Below the pieces are notes generated by a model that made no database searches, was not told the DNA's origin, and saw only the letters and a list, made by a program, of their open reading frames with translations. A DNA stretch of 64,000 nt from the NCBI GenBank assembly GCA_037074765.1, contig JBAMDO010000029.1:62001-126000 (forward strand). Direction: 5' to 3'. Of the stretch, positions 25,001-38,200 are shown piece after piece. The stretch's first letter is position 1; each line of letters opens with the position of its first letter. The stretch is from Mansonella perstans. Lineage: Eukaryota; Nematoda; Chromadorea; Rhabditida; Onchocercidae. Both the position numbers and the translations under genes were made by a program.

Positions 25001-27982
25001 CAAAATACGGCTATTTATTTCTTTAAAAAAAATCATTACTCGGACACTTTTTGTTGGTCTGACGAATCGAGATTCTCGTAGTACTCTAAAATTTTTGTCA
25101 AAACATCTTTATTTCTTGCTCCTTCTTCCAATATCGCTTCAATTTCCGTTTCCTCAAATTCATATCATTGTTCAAAATCCTATAAGGCAAGTTTCGATTT
25201 ACGATAATCGAAATGAATAATTTTCATTTTTAACTTTACTTGTTCTCCAGTGAGCAAATGCATCTGATTGACGAATAAATTATCTTCATTGATTTTTCTT
25301 GGAAATCGTACCAATGATAATCCATTAATGTTATAGACTAGCATGCAAGTTGGAGCAATCTGAAATTTTAACTTAAACTCTGAAATTGAATGTTTTCATA
25401 AGAAAATTCTTGTCATTTTATTGTTGCTTGGGAAAAGTCAAAGAATGCAAAACTTTGCTAATGGTCCAGGTATTCTATTCTGAATGAGTGAATTTCCCAG
25501 CAAAACATTTTTTAAATAAATGCTTACCATATCAGCATACTTTTTATTTGCCTCATTCAGTTGCACATATAACTCATTTATTTTTTTGCTAATTTCTTCG
25601 CCTGTTCGACCAAAGTCATACATGTCAGCAAGTAAATCATAACTTTGATCGCCCAGTATCACTCGTAACAACTCTTTGCATGTTTCCCGAAAACTTCGCA
25701 CTGCCTGCAGGTTATAATTTGAATCATTGACTGAATCACAATCGAACTACTGCAAATCGTCCTTTTGGTTTTTTATCGACTAAAATGTAAATTTCCGCTA
25801 ATCTAACGGAAAAAATTTTGCAAAATGTTAGTTTATAATTGTCATAATTTTACGTTTGATTTCAAATTTCCACAGAATATAACAAGAAAAAAAGGGTCAG
25901 GGATTAGTAGAGATTTGATTTGATCTGATCACCAGGATTACAGACTACCACTACTGAAGAATTATAATCGCGACGAATTCAAAATACCACTGCGATTCGA
26001 AATTAATTCTGACGCTATACGAAATCAAATTATAAACTCGATAGAGTGATTGAATTTTATCAAAATTCACATTCGGAAATGGTGAAGTAATAATCAAATA
26101 AAATATTATTCTAGAAAGAATTCAATGAATAAGGGAATGATAATTCTCAAATTTGATGGAGTTTATAATTTGATTTCATATAGCGTCAGAATTCCTCGTT
26201 TACTATCAAATTGTTCGAGAAGACTAGTCGAATAAGTTAAGCTAGCAGGATGAAAATAATCCGATCATTAATTCTGCGGCCAATTTTAAATTGCAATATC
26301 TTGAATTATCATATAATCTATGCTGCAAATCTATCTTACTGATTTAAAGAAGGCAATGTTTTAATTTTGGCAGTAATAAATTGCTATGATATATAGTAAC
26401 AAATTCCATGGTGTATAGTGACAAATCCCTCTGTGTATATTCGAATTTTAAAATCTGATAATTGCTCTGCTACTTACCATTTCTCGCAATCCACCATCAG
26501 TCATAAGCAGTTGAGCATATGTTTTTTCTAACACCAACGCTATATCATTTGTTGCTCTATACAGCTCATTTATCTTATTAACCTGTTCTAAGGTCAACCA
26601 TTTCCACATATTTAAATTACCAACTCGTTCCCACTTTACACTTTCCCCTTGCGCTGTATATTTCTTAACCGGAATAATTAGCATCACATCTTCACCTGAA
26701 AATGGATTTAAGCGGAGTCAGATGAGAGACATCGAAAACTCTTTGAATCATTTCATAACAATTTAAAAACATAACTATCTAATCAATAAATCAATGCAAT
26801 TCTCGTTTTATTCTACAGCATTCGATACTTTTTTTCTTGCGAAAAATTATAACGTCAAAGCAAGTAATAGTGAGAAATTACCGTGTGATTCCAAATTCTG
26901 AGGTTGCATCCATCGAATTATCGGTTTCACATTCCGCTTCACTCTTTTGGTCACTACTGCTGTTTTCCAGTGTTCTGGCTGATCAGGAAGGAATTTGTCA
27001 ACATAGTCATCTTGAGCCACTAGTGTTATCCTTCGAAGTTCACTTCGAGACTACAATAATTTGTTTGGATCTCTAGCATGGAATATCTTTTTGGAATATC
27101 TTTTTGAACATGGAATATCTTTTCATCCGGATTAAAACTGTGCACTTTTAAGTTTAAAAGGATTAAATACTTTTAATCAATTGCTGTAACATTCCCTTTA
27201 ATTTCTTTTATTTTTCATCATTCCATTTTGTTATTGAAAACGAAGATGGACCATCACTGAGGAAATAAAAAATTCAATCCTAATTGTGTAAGGATTCGAA
27301 ATAACAAAATACTTTTTTTAAAGAACAGAGAAGAATGATAATCAAAACTAAAAACAATACGAAGTGATGAATTAAAGTAAAAGAAAAGTCGAGCATGACT
27401 TGAACTGTGAGAGTTTATAAGACCTTACGAAAGATAGTTAATTATTAACTGTTCTGATCTAAAACTGAATACTTTGTAATTAATCACCAGTTTTTTTCTG
27501 CTATATGAATTGCTTTCATATCGCACAAAAAGAGAAGCGAAGATTTGACTTTAAAAACTTTAAATCATTTAAAATAGTCAGTGAAGTCTCGAATTGGGAT
27601 TATTCTTATTTAGCCAAAAAAATTTATGTTTTTGTGAAGTTAATTTTTTCGTTTGCAACAAGACTTTCAGAAAAAAACATTTGTTCTAGTCTCCCTTGAA
27701 GTTTATTTCTTTTTTATAAAGAAAACATTTTATAAAGCAATTCTGTACACTGGCAATTGTGCATCTCACCTTAGTGTAGTAATTCTTCAAAAACTGGTAT
27801 TTCTGATTTAAGTCCAGAAACACCAGTACCCGATGAACTAAATTCAAAAATTCTTTAAATTGCATCTCAATTTTGAATATTGACAAATCTTCAAAAAGCA
27901 AACCAACCGTAATAAACATAGGAAAAAGGCATAGAAGGCAAAATTTTAAAAGGGAAAGCCACATGATTGAAGTTGCTTCCAA
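22097..27982 (-). CDS. Secreted protein: three degenerate NPA-like units plus laminin-type EGF C-terminus, 13 exons
   Basis: Exons: 27982-27770, 27050-26882, 26695-26478, 25704-25528, 25359-25240, 25152-25048, 24687-24427, 24232-24056, 23912-23803, 23731-23591, 23363-23231, 22885-22779, 22223-22097. From the ATG at 27964 they give 680 codons including TAA, in one frame. A signal peptide ([17 protein letters not shown]) comes first, then a linker with a KRVKR furin-like site. Three NPA-like helical units follow, each with the family skeleton of a conserved helix start ([16 protein letters not shown]), a mid-unit Cys ([26 protein letters not shown]) and a terminal Cys. From about residue 520 there are laminin-type EGF modules ([43 protein letters not shown]) ending in TTIK. 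NPA units bind fatty acids and retinoids in known members; these are too diverged to assume binding. The exon 6/7 junction is the least certain. The gene could instead be the 3' part of the upstream polyprotein gene, but the signal peptide and the upstream stop argue for a separate gene. Confidence 0.75.
23101..23143. repeat. 22-bp tandem duplication in an intron
   Basis: Two copies of ataaatatattacaaaaat are spaced 22 bases apart, in the intron between 22885 and 23231. Simple AT-rich duplication. Confidence 0.7.
26006..26192. repeat. 34-bp near-perfect inverted repeat in an intron, MITE-like
   Basis: The left arm 26006-26039 and right arm 26159-26192 (starting gagtttataatttgattt) are reverse complements with one mismatch. 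The spacer is about 119 bases. It sits in the 25705-26477 intron of the NPA plus laminin-EGF gene. The length and terminal arms fit a small non-autonomous DNA transposon or foldback element. No clear target-site duplication was seen. Confidence 0.65.
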
Positions 27983-29276
27983 TGATACTATAGATGAATA
28001 TTATTTGCAGAATATTTTTGCAAATGCGTAGAACGAGCTCGAGCTCTAGCTCATTTCTTACATTACCGTCTCCTTTCTTCTGGAAGCTTCAGGGATTCCG
28101 TGTGAAACATATAATTTATCAAATAACATTTGCAAGTAACTTTTGAAATGAAACAGTTGACGCTCACTTATCTTTTAAATGACAAGGAAAGTCAATTTTA
28201 AACTTCCTTATCATTCATAATTCCTCTTCTTCGAGAAAATTCTTTTCAAAACTTTTCACAAATTTCTTTTTTATCCTAGATCTGAACAAGTAAAAATTTG
28301 AATTTCAAATTACGACTACTACTAAAATTTTGTTCAAATCATCCTTTAAACACTTGCCTTAAACTGCTTGCTTCAAATTTACTTAATGCAGGAAAAGGAT
28401 TCCATCTTCATTACTTTATTACAATTTTATTTCTAAGAAATTATTGTTGCAATTAAAATCTGTTACTTCTCAAGTTTTATTACAACCAACAGATTCAGAT
28501 AGTTCATTAGAAATGCAGTCTCGCTCTAATTTGTCTTTGGATAAGAAGTAAAGCAAAGTGGAACTTGTTAGTTGAATGTGTCTGCCGTGATAAAATTGAT
28601 CAATTACACAAATAAAAACAAGTCCGTTGATTAAGCCAAAGTAATTCAAAATTCAATATCCCAACTTCAAGTTGTGTGCTACAGTTTATTGATAAATCCG
28701 TCATTGCTAATGTATCGATGAGAAATGAAATTCAAACCGAATATTATATCTCACCGATAATTTAGCTCACTTACTCTTGATGTGAAAAGTGAGTTAAAGC
28801 AGGCAATTCTGTTTCACTACACCATTAATTTAGTGAGAAGTGCACTGAACTTTACAAAAAAGGGTCAAATATCTTTTTTGCAAATTAATTTTTGAGCAAA
28901 AAGATCACTCAAAGAGTTTAAAAAAAAAGATCATTCAAAGAAAAAAGATCACTCAAATTTGATCATAGCAACTACCACGTACCTAATAAAAAACTTCAGC
29001 TTTGGAAAAAAATATTTAAGATAGCTTTGGGAGGTGATGAGTTGTGCAACGAAGCTCAGATTTCGTCCAAAAAAGAAAATTAATTGTTTTGAATTTCTTT
29101 ATTGAATTGAAAAACAAGAAACAAACAAGAATAAAAAAAGAGGTTTTACTGAAGAATTTACTGAAGTGCCAAAAGTGCCACAAGCGACTTCTTAAGATTA
29201 TTAAATTTACACATCCGACCATGTTCTCATTGTTGCAAAAGAAAATTCTTATTAGAGTAAAAAAATACACTGAGAT
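27983..29276. other. Region between the two NPA-family genes
   Basis: The stop of the polyprotein gene is at 29277-29279 and the next signal-peptide exon starts at 27982. The gap is AT-rich. It carries an imperfect triple repeat of aaaagatcactcaaa at about 28899-28957 and no recognisable gene. Frames such as 29044-29280 on the plus strand have random Lys-rich composition. Confidence 0.45.
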
Positions 29277-32200
29277 TTAAATTTTATCAAAGAATTTCTT
29301 CAGATTGCCATATTTTTTGACAAATTCATCCAAAATTGCTTCTTGAAGAGCGCATGAGAAGTCCCGTCCAAATATTACTCGGAAGAATTGGAGACTCTGA
29401 AACGAAAATATTGGATAAATCTGATAAGGCGACATTTTTTATTGTCTCAAAATTATTTCCGAAAAAATATATAACTGCATATAGATTGGAAAGGTTTCAA
29501 GTGTGAACCTCGTTTCTGTCTGCTCACATGGATACTGTACAAATGCATGCATGGTGTTACGTATGATTTTATATAAGCCATATTCGATTGATCATCTACA
29601 GAATCAATTATTGAAGCAATTTTCTCTTCGATTTTCTTGGCAGCCAAACCACTTTGTATCATACTGTACAGCTCATCAGCTTTCTCTTTACTGCCAATCA
29701 TTTTGAATAATTCATGGCAACCTTCCATTAGCGATTCTACCGCATATTTCTTAGTCTCACCGCTTGCACTTTCAAAAAATTCGAAAATTTTGGACTGAAT
29801 TTCTTCACGACTTTTTCCTACAATAAGATATGAGGAACATTGAGCGTTAGAGATTATAATTTTTAAATTCTGCAAATCACTGTTAAATTCATTTCGTCGA
29901 ATTAACTACAGAAATAATCCGATGCAAGAATATCTCTGGTAAAGTCTAAATTATTTCATTTTCAGTTTTAATCCGGAAGAAAATTACTTCTTGACAATTC
30001 AGTAAACAAAAACTAACCATCAGATTTCATTTTATTGATTTCAACTTTTTGCGCTTCAGAAAGCCACTTCAGATGGGTGCGAAAATAATGTGCCAGCGTA
30101 CGTTCATTATGTTTATCATGAAAATCAACAAAGATTTTTCGACAAACTGAGCCATATTCTTGTACTTGTGCTCTCCTGTTTTCATCTTTAACTTCATCAA
30201 TCATTACATCCATCTTGCGCCTAATTTCATCGGACACAGCAGCTGATTTTCTGAGTTCTTTTAGTTCTGCTGCTTTTTCATCACCAAAAAGGTGCACAAC
30301 CAAATCATCACATGAACCACTGAAGAATTCAGCCGTTTCTTTTTTAACTTCCTCATTTAGACCTTCGTAGAAACGTAATATTTCTCCTTGAATATCTGTT
30401 TTTGATTTGTTTCCCTCCATGATCATCAATAACTCATCCTTCTCTTCCTTTGTAAGCCACTTTAGATCCGTCTTGAAATGTTTCTCTAATGAATGTTCTT
30501 GATCGATACTTGCAAGAATTCTCTTACATCCAGACCCATAAATTTTAATTTTTTCTTTCTTCTCTTCATCATCTACCTCATTCAACATTGCATCAGCTTT
30601 TGCTTTTAAATCATTCATATTTGCACCCAAATCCTTCATTTTTACCAATTCATTATAGTGATCTTCACCAACAATTTCTTTCAAAATTTGTCGACAACCG
30701 CCATACAACTGTTCTGTGATATTCCGCTTTGCTTCTTCAAATAATTCATCGTAATAATCAAATATTTTAGCAACCATGTCAGCCCTCGATTTACCATTCG
30801 CCTTCATTTTCCTCAATTCTTCTTTCTGAACTACCGAAAGCCACTTTAAATTCTCTTCAAGATAATTATCTAACGAATGATCTTTGTGTTCGCGTTTTCT
30901 TCTTAATAGATGCCCCTCATTGAAGATTTTACTACAGGCGTGATATGCCCTAATTTGTTTCAATTTTGATTTACCAATCGCAGTTGGCAATATTTGCATC
31001 ATCTCACTCACTGTAGAATCATCATCTTCCAACGCTTGTAACTCATTCAATATCTCACTCACTGTAGAATCATCACCTTCCAACGCTTGTAATTCACTTA
31101 ATTGATTCCCGATGACCAAACGGCTCACCATCTGTTCACAACCCAACTTAAAGCGCTCTCCTGCTTTTTTCTTCTCATGTCCATGAAGATTCTGATAATA
31201 AGAAAAAGTCGCTTTCAATATACCGGTTCTTGATTTACTTCCCTCTATTATTTTTCGAATTTCGTCTTTCTCTTGCTCAGTAAGCCACTGCAAATAAGTG
31301 TTGTAATAATTAACGCCACCATTCCTCTGACCTCGCTTATTCCTTATCATAAACGTTTCATAGATTTTACGACATGTGGGACCATAGTCATGAATTTGTT
31401 GCTTCTTTGCCTCATCCGTGATATTTTCTAACATATCATCCACTTTGACTTGCAATTCCTCATGACTGACACCCGAATCTTTCATTTCCTTCAACTCAGC
31501 CATTTTCTCATCACCCACAATTTGTTTCAACAACTCACGGCAAGCTCCTCGAAGTTTCTCACCGGCATCCTCCTTTTGGTCACCAGTCAAAGCTTCGTAA
31601 TAATCAAAAATCTTCTTTTGCATATCTGCTTTCAATTTTCCTTCTTCCTTCATTTTCTTGATTTCGTTTCTCTGAGCATCTGTGAGCCAGCTTAGATGCG
31701 TCCTGAAGTAGTTATCCAAAGTGTGCTCATGAAGATCCCGCTTTTGTTTATCTTTATAGATTTTACGGCATGTAGGACCATAGTCATGAATTTGTCGCTT
31801 CTTTGCCTCATCCGTGACATTTTCTAACATACCATCTACTTTGACTTGCAATTCCTCATGACTGACACCCGAATCTTTCATTTCCTTCAACTCAGCCATT
31901 TTCTCATCACCCACAATTTGTTTCAACAACTCACGGCAAGCTCCTCGAAGTTTCTCACCGGCATCCTCCTTTTGGTCACCAGTCAAAGCTTCGTAATAAT
32001 CAAAAATCTTCTTTTGCATATCTGCTTTCAATTTTCCTTCTTCCTTCATTTTCTTAATTTCGTTTCTCTGAGCATCTGTGAGCCAGCTTAGATGCGTCCT
32101 GAAGTAGTTATCCAAAGTGTGCTCATGAAGATCCCGCTTTTGTTTATCTTTATAGATTTTACGGCATGTAGGACCATAGTCATGAATTTGTCGCTTCTTT

Positions 32201-35200
32201 GCCTCATCCGTGACATTTTCTAACATACCATCTACTTTGACTTGCAATTCCTCATGACTGACACCCGAATCTTTCATTTCCTTCAACTCAGCCATTTTCT
32301 CATCACCCACAATTTGTTTCAACAACTCACGGCAAGCTCCTCGAAGTTTCTCACCGGCATCCTCCTTTTGGTCACCAGTCAAAGCTTCGTAATAATCAAA
32401 AATCTTCTTTTGCATATCTGCTTTCAATTTTCCTTCTTCCTTCATTTTCTTGATTTCATTTCTCTGAGCATCTGTGAGCCAGCTTAGATGCGTCCTGAAG
32501 TAGTTATCCAAAGTGTGCTCATGAAGATCCCGCTTTTGTTTATCTTTATAGATTTTACGGCATGTAGGACCATAGTCATGAATTTGTCGCTTCTTTGCCT
32601 CATCCGTGACATTTTCTAACATACCATCTACTTTGACTTGCATTCCTCATGACTGACACCCGAATCTTTCATTTCCTTCAACTCAGCCATTTTCTCATCA
32701 CCCACAATTTGTTTCAACAACTCACGGCAAGCTCCTCGAAGTTTCTCACCGGCATCCTCCTTTTGGTCACCAGTCAAAGCTTCGTAATAATCAAAAATCT
32801 TCTTTTGCATATCTGCTTTCAATTTTCCTTCTTCCTTCATTTTCTTAATTTCGTTTCTCTGAGCATCTGTGAGCCAGCTTAGATGCGTCCTGAAGTAGTT
32901 ATCCAAAGTGTGCTCATGAAGATCCCGCTTTTGTTTATCTTTATAGATTTTACGGCATGTAGGACCATAGTCATGAATTTGTCGCTTCTTTGCCTCATCC
33001 GTGACATTTTCTAACATACCATCTACTTTGACTTGCAATTCCTCATGACTGACACCCGAATCTTTCATTTCCTTCAACTCAGCCATTTTCTCATCACCCA
33101 CAATTTGTTTCAACAACTCACGGCAAGCTCCTCGAAGTTTCTCACCGGCATCCTCCTTTTGGTCACCAGTCAAAGCTTCGTAATAATCAAAAATCTTCTT
33201 TTGCATATCTGCTTTCAATTTTCCTTCTTCCTTCATTTTCTTAATTTCGTTTCTCTGAGCATCTGTGAGCCAGCTTAGATGCGTCCTGAAGTAGTTATCC
33301 AAAGTGTGCTCATGAAGATCCCGCTTTTGTTTATCTTTATAGATTTTACGGCATGTAGGACCATAGTCATGAATTTGTTGCTTCTTTGTCTCATCCGTGA
33401 CATTTTCTAACATACCATCTACTTTGACTTGCAATTCCTCATGACTGACACCCGAATCTTTCATTTCCTTCAACTCAGCCATTTTCTCATCACCCACAAT
33501 TTGTTTCAACAACTCACGGCAAGCTCCTCGAAGTTTCTCACCGGCATCCTCCTTTTGGTCACCAGTCAAAGCTTCGTAATAATCAAAAATCTTCTTTTGC
33601 ATATCTGCTTTCAATTTTCCTTCTTCCTTCATTTTCTTAATTTCGTTTCTCTGAGCATCTGTGAGCCAGCTTAGATGCGTCCTGAAGTAGTTATCCAAAG
33701 TGTGCTCATGAAGATCCCGCTTTTGTTTATCTTTATAGATTTTACGGCATGTAGGACCATAGTCATGAATTTGTCGCTTCTTTGCCTCATCCGTGACATT
33801 TTCTAACATACCATCTACTTTGACTTGCAATTCCTCATGACTGACACCCGAATCTTTCATTTCCTTCAACTCAGCCATTTTCTCATCACCCACAATTTGT
33901 TTCAACAACTCACGGCAAGCTCCTCGAAGTTTCTCACCGGCATCCTCCTTTTGGTCACCAGTCAAAGCTTCGTAATAATCAAAAATCTTCTTTTGCATAT
34001 CTGCTTTCAATTTTCCTTCTTCCTTCATTTTCTTGATTTCATTTCTCTGAGCATCTGTGAGCCAGCTTAGATGCGTCCTGAAGTAGTTATCCAAAGTGTG
34101 CTCATGAAGATCCCGCTTTTGTTTATCTTTATAGATTTTACGGCATGTAGGACCATAGTCATGAATTTGTCGCTTCTTTGCCTCATCCGTGACATTTTCT
34201 AACATACCATCTACTTTGACTTGCAATTCCTCATGACTGACACCCGAATCTTTCATTTCCTTCAACTCAGCCATTTTCTCATCACCCACAATTTGTTTCA
34301 ACAACTCACGGCAAGCTCCTCGAAGTTTCTCACCGGCATCCTCCTTTTGGTCACCAGTCAAAGCTTCGTAATAATCAAAAATCTTCTTTTGCATATCTGC
34401 TTTCAATTTTCCTTCTTCCTTCATTTTCTTAATTTCGTTTCTCTGAGCATCTGTGAGCCAGCTTAGATGCGTCCTGAAGTAGTTATCCAAAGTGTGCTCA
34501 TGAAGATCCCGCTTTTGTTTATCTTTATAGATTTTACGGCATGTAGGACCATAGTCATGAATTTGTCGCTTCTTTGCCTCATCCGTGACATTTTCTAACA
34601 TACCATCTACTTTGACTTGCAATTCCTCATGACTGACACCCGAATCTTTCATTTCCTTCAACTCAGCCATTTTCTCATCACCCACAATTTGTTTCAACAA
34701 CTCACGGCAAGCTCCTCGAAGTTTCTCACCGGCATCCTCCTTTTGGTCACCAGTCAAAGCTTCGTAATAATCAAAAATCTTCTTTTGCATATCTGCTTTC
34801 AATTTTCCTTCTTCCTTCATTTTCTTGATTTCATTTCTCTGAGCATCTGTGAGCCAGCTTAGATGCGTCCTGAAGTAGTTATCCAAAGTGTGCTCATGAA
34901 GATCCCGCTTTTGTTTATCTTTATAGATTTTACGGCATGTAGGACCATAGTCATGAATTTGTCGCTTCTTTGCCTCATCCGTGACATTTTCTAACATACC
35001 ATCTACTTTGACTTGCAATTCCTCATGACTGACACCCGAATCTTTCATTTCCTTCAACTCAGCCATTTTCTCATCACCCACAATTTGTTTCAACAACTCA
35101 CGGCAAGCTCCTCGAAGTTTCTCACCGGCATCCTCCTTTTGGTCACCAGTCAAAGCTTCGTAATAATCAAAAATCTTCTTTTGCATATCTGCTTTCAATT

Positions 35201-38200
35201 TTCCTTCTTCCTTCATTTTCTTGATTTCATTTCTCTGAGCATCTGTGAGCCAGCTTAGATGCGTCCTGAAGTAGTTATCCAAAGTGTGCTCATGAAGATC
35301 CCGCTTTTGTTTATCTTTATAGATTTTACGGCATGTAGGACCATAGTCATGAATTTGTGCTTCTTTGCCTCATCCGTGACATTTTCTAACATACCATCTA
35401 CTTTGACTTGCAATTCCTCATGACTGACACCCGAATCTTTCATTTCCTTCAACTCAGCCATTTTCTCATCACCCACAATTTGTTTCAGCAACTCACGACA
35501 AGCTCCTCGAAGTTTCTCACCGGCATCCTTCTTTTGGTCACCAGTCAGACCTTCGTAATAATCAAAAATCTTCTTCTGCATATCTGCTTTCAATTTTCCT
35601 TCTTCTTTCATTTTTTTGATTTCATTTCTCTGAGCATCTGTGAGCCAGCTTAGATGCGTCCTGAAGTAGTTATCCAAAGTGTGCTCATGATGATCACGCT
35701 TACTTCGACTCTTAGGTTCAGTATAAATATGTAGAGGATGCCATAGCCATCGAGCTTCTCGACGCTGTTGACGATGATGATGGTGGCCAATTTTGTATTT
35801 GTCTTCATTATACCATATACGTTCGCAATCTTCCAAGTTTTTGTTTACCTCTGTCTGCTTTTCTGGTGATAAACGCTTGATGTATTCTCGAACCTAAATT
35901 ATATTAGTTTCATACGCAGAACGCAAAATTTTCGAAGGTTCTCTGTGATTTTAATTCTAGGATTTACAAAATATATGAAACGAGATATCAGCAAAAAAAG
36001 TCAGGAAATTCAGAGAAAATCTTTTTGAAAACTTGAAAGCACCCGAAAGAAATCATATATGAATATATCAAGCTTGGTTTTTAGGTATCACAAATACTTA
36101 CGGTACCTTCCGCTTGCATGCACTCCAGTCTTCATGATGTAAACTTTCCAGTTCGGCTCTCTCCTCAAGGGAAGTCACGTTATCGAGCCATGCATAGCAA
36201 GATTGTTCGGTTTTTTCAATAGCATGACGTCGTTTATCAGTCCCGATATAGGAGAATAATCTAAACAGGATAAGCAATGCAATTTTTTGGGAAGTTATGT
36301 GTACGTCTGTTTTTAGCAAGTCGCTCAGTTGCTTGAAACTAAAACTGAAAACTTTGGAGATTCAAATTTTAATTGAAAATTCATATCAAAGATAGTCATA
36401 TAATGTCAAAATAAAAATTTATTTTAAGTATATGAACTGCCAATTTGTTTTATTTTTTAAAGATTTTCATATTCCTTCAAATTTCCGTTGCAAGTCAGCA
36501 TCACCATTTTTTTTGCAAGCGAATCCACAAAAACTAATTTTTTTAATTTTTTTCATATTCTGAATATTATACTTTTGTTTGATTGCAGAAAGTGATTCGC
36601 TGTTTTCTAATTTCGGTTCAGCTGTAGGCCTTTTCATTAAAGCATCAATATCACGCTTTGATCGACCAGGCTGTTTATGATAGATATTATCACATATCTG
36701 TAAAATCAGAACTTTCTATGACTTAAAATGAAGGCGATTAAAAGAAAACAAGCATCGACTGGTTGGAAAATCGACGAAAGCTGAGGACCAGAGATATCCA
36801 TGTACAATCAAAACAAGGCGAATAACATGAAGGCAGGAAGTAAGCACAAAAATAAGGACGAAAGGCATCGATGACACTACCGAAAGCGACGATTGCTTGG
36901 CATTCCACGCGTTTCTGGTCAGTGTATATAGAAAGAATAACGGAAAAAAATTTTATCACTTCAATAGTATCTGGGAAATAGCTTTGCAGCTGTTAAGTTG
37001 TTATATATTCAGGTCATTACCACTATATTATGATTATTGATTTAATCTTACTACTTTTACTACAAAATTAGTAATAACTATCCATATTCACGAAGTCACA
37101 AGTTGACTCAGAAAGTAATGGACTTACTTTGGGTGAAATTCTACCAAGTTTTTACTATGCAGTTCACTTTTAGACTTTAAAATTGGGTGTTTTATTCTCA
37201 AATTCTAGCAAAGACACGATAATCATTTTCGTAATTTGTAGCTTTTGTTTTGTTAAAGATCAGAGCATACGATATCTGAAGAAAGTCTAAAAATGCAAAT
37301 TTTATGGTAAAGATAACACTTAGGTTAGATTTCCTTCCAAAAAAGTGAGGTCAACTACCTTATAAAATTTATACGCTTTTTCTCGAACATCTTGTGGTTG
37401 TCGACTTAAAATTTCATCAATAATTTTTTCGTGTTCGTCATGATTCGTTTCATCGTGAACGGCCTCTAACTTTTTAATTTCATCCTTACTTGCCAAAGCC
37501 ACAAAATATTTCTTACATTTCTCCTAGAAAAACAGATTATGCTTAATGCCGCAATTCCAATTCAATTTCATTTAATTAAAATTATTTCCTGCTATAAAAG
37601 TAAGTTTTTTCATCAATTTTTATCATAGCTAAAGAGATGTAAGAGAAAAGAGAAAAGAAAGAGCAGAAATGAGGAATATAGATTTGAAGTTGGACTATTA
37701 ACTGAATTATCTTTTAGTAAATCCTATTTATGTACCTTGTAATCGCTTATGAGTTCCTTTTGCATCGCTTGAGGCAATTTAAGAAAATGCCCATTAATTT
37801 TTTTGTGCATTTCATCAAACGATGACCCATTATCACGCATCTGCTGCAATTCATGCTTTTGTTTATCGGTCATCCATTGTACCCATTCCTTATACTCTTC
37901 ATCCACGTAACGTTTCTGGCGTTCGGAATTCATGACTTCTCTCCACATTTCGCGACATATAACTGTAAAAAAAAGGACCTTTTCCGGATAAAATATGAAA
38001 TGCTAATTTTTAATTGGATGTGATGCTTAAATGTTTTCACTATGATGATTCTGTTTTAGGCTCCCTTAACAATTCTTACATCATTTTACACTCTTTATTT
38101 TATTAATAACCTTTAATATAATGCAGTTCACCTTGTTGTTCCTTAGGTAGACGCTTGAAATACTCATCGAGCAAGGTATTGAAGGCTAATCGATTCCTTC

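Noticed and set aside
31450..35653. Eleven repeated 77-81-codon plus-strand ORFs (MQFLMTDTRIF...)
   Set aside because: They are exactly antisense to the NPA units and repeat at 396 bp only because the units do; no independent support.
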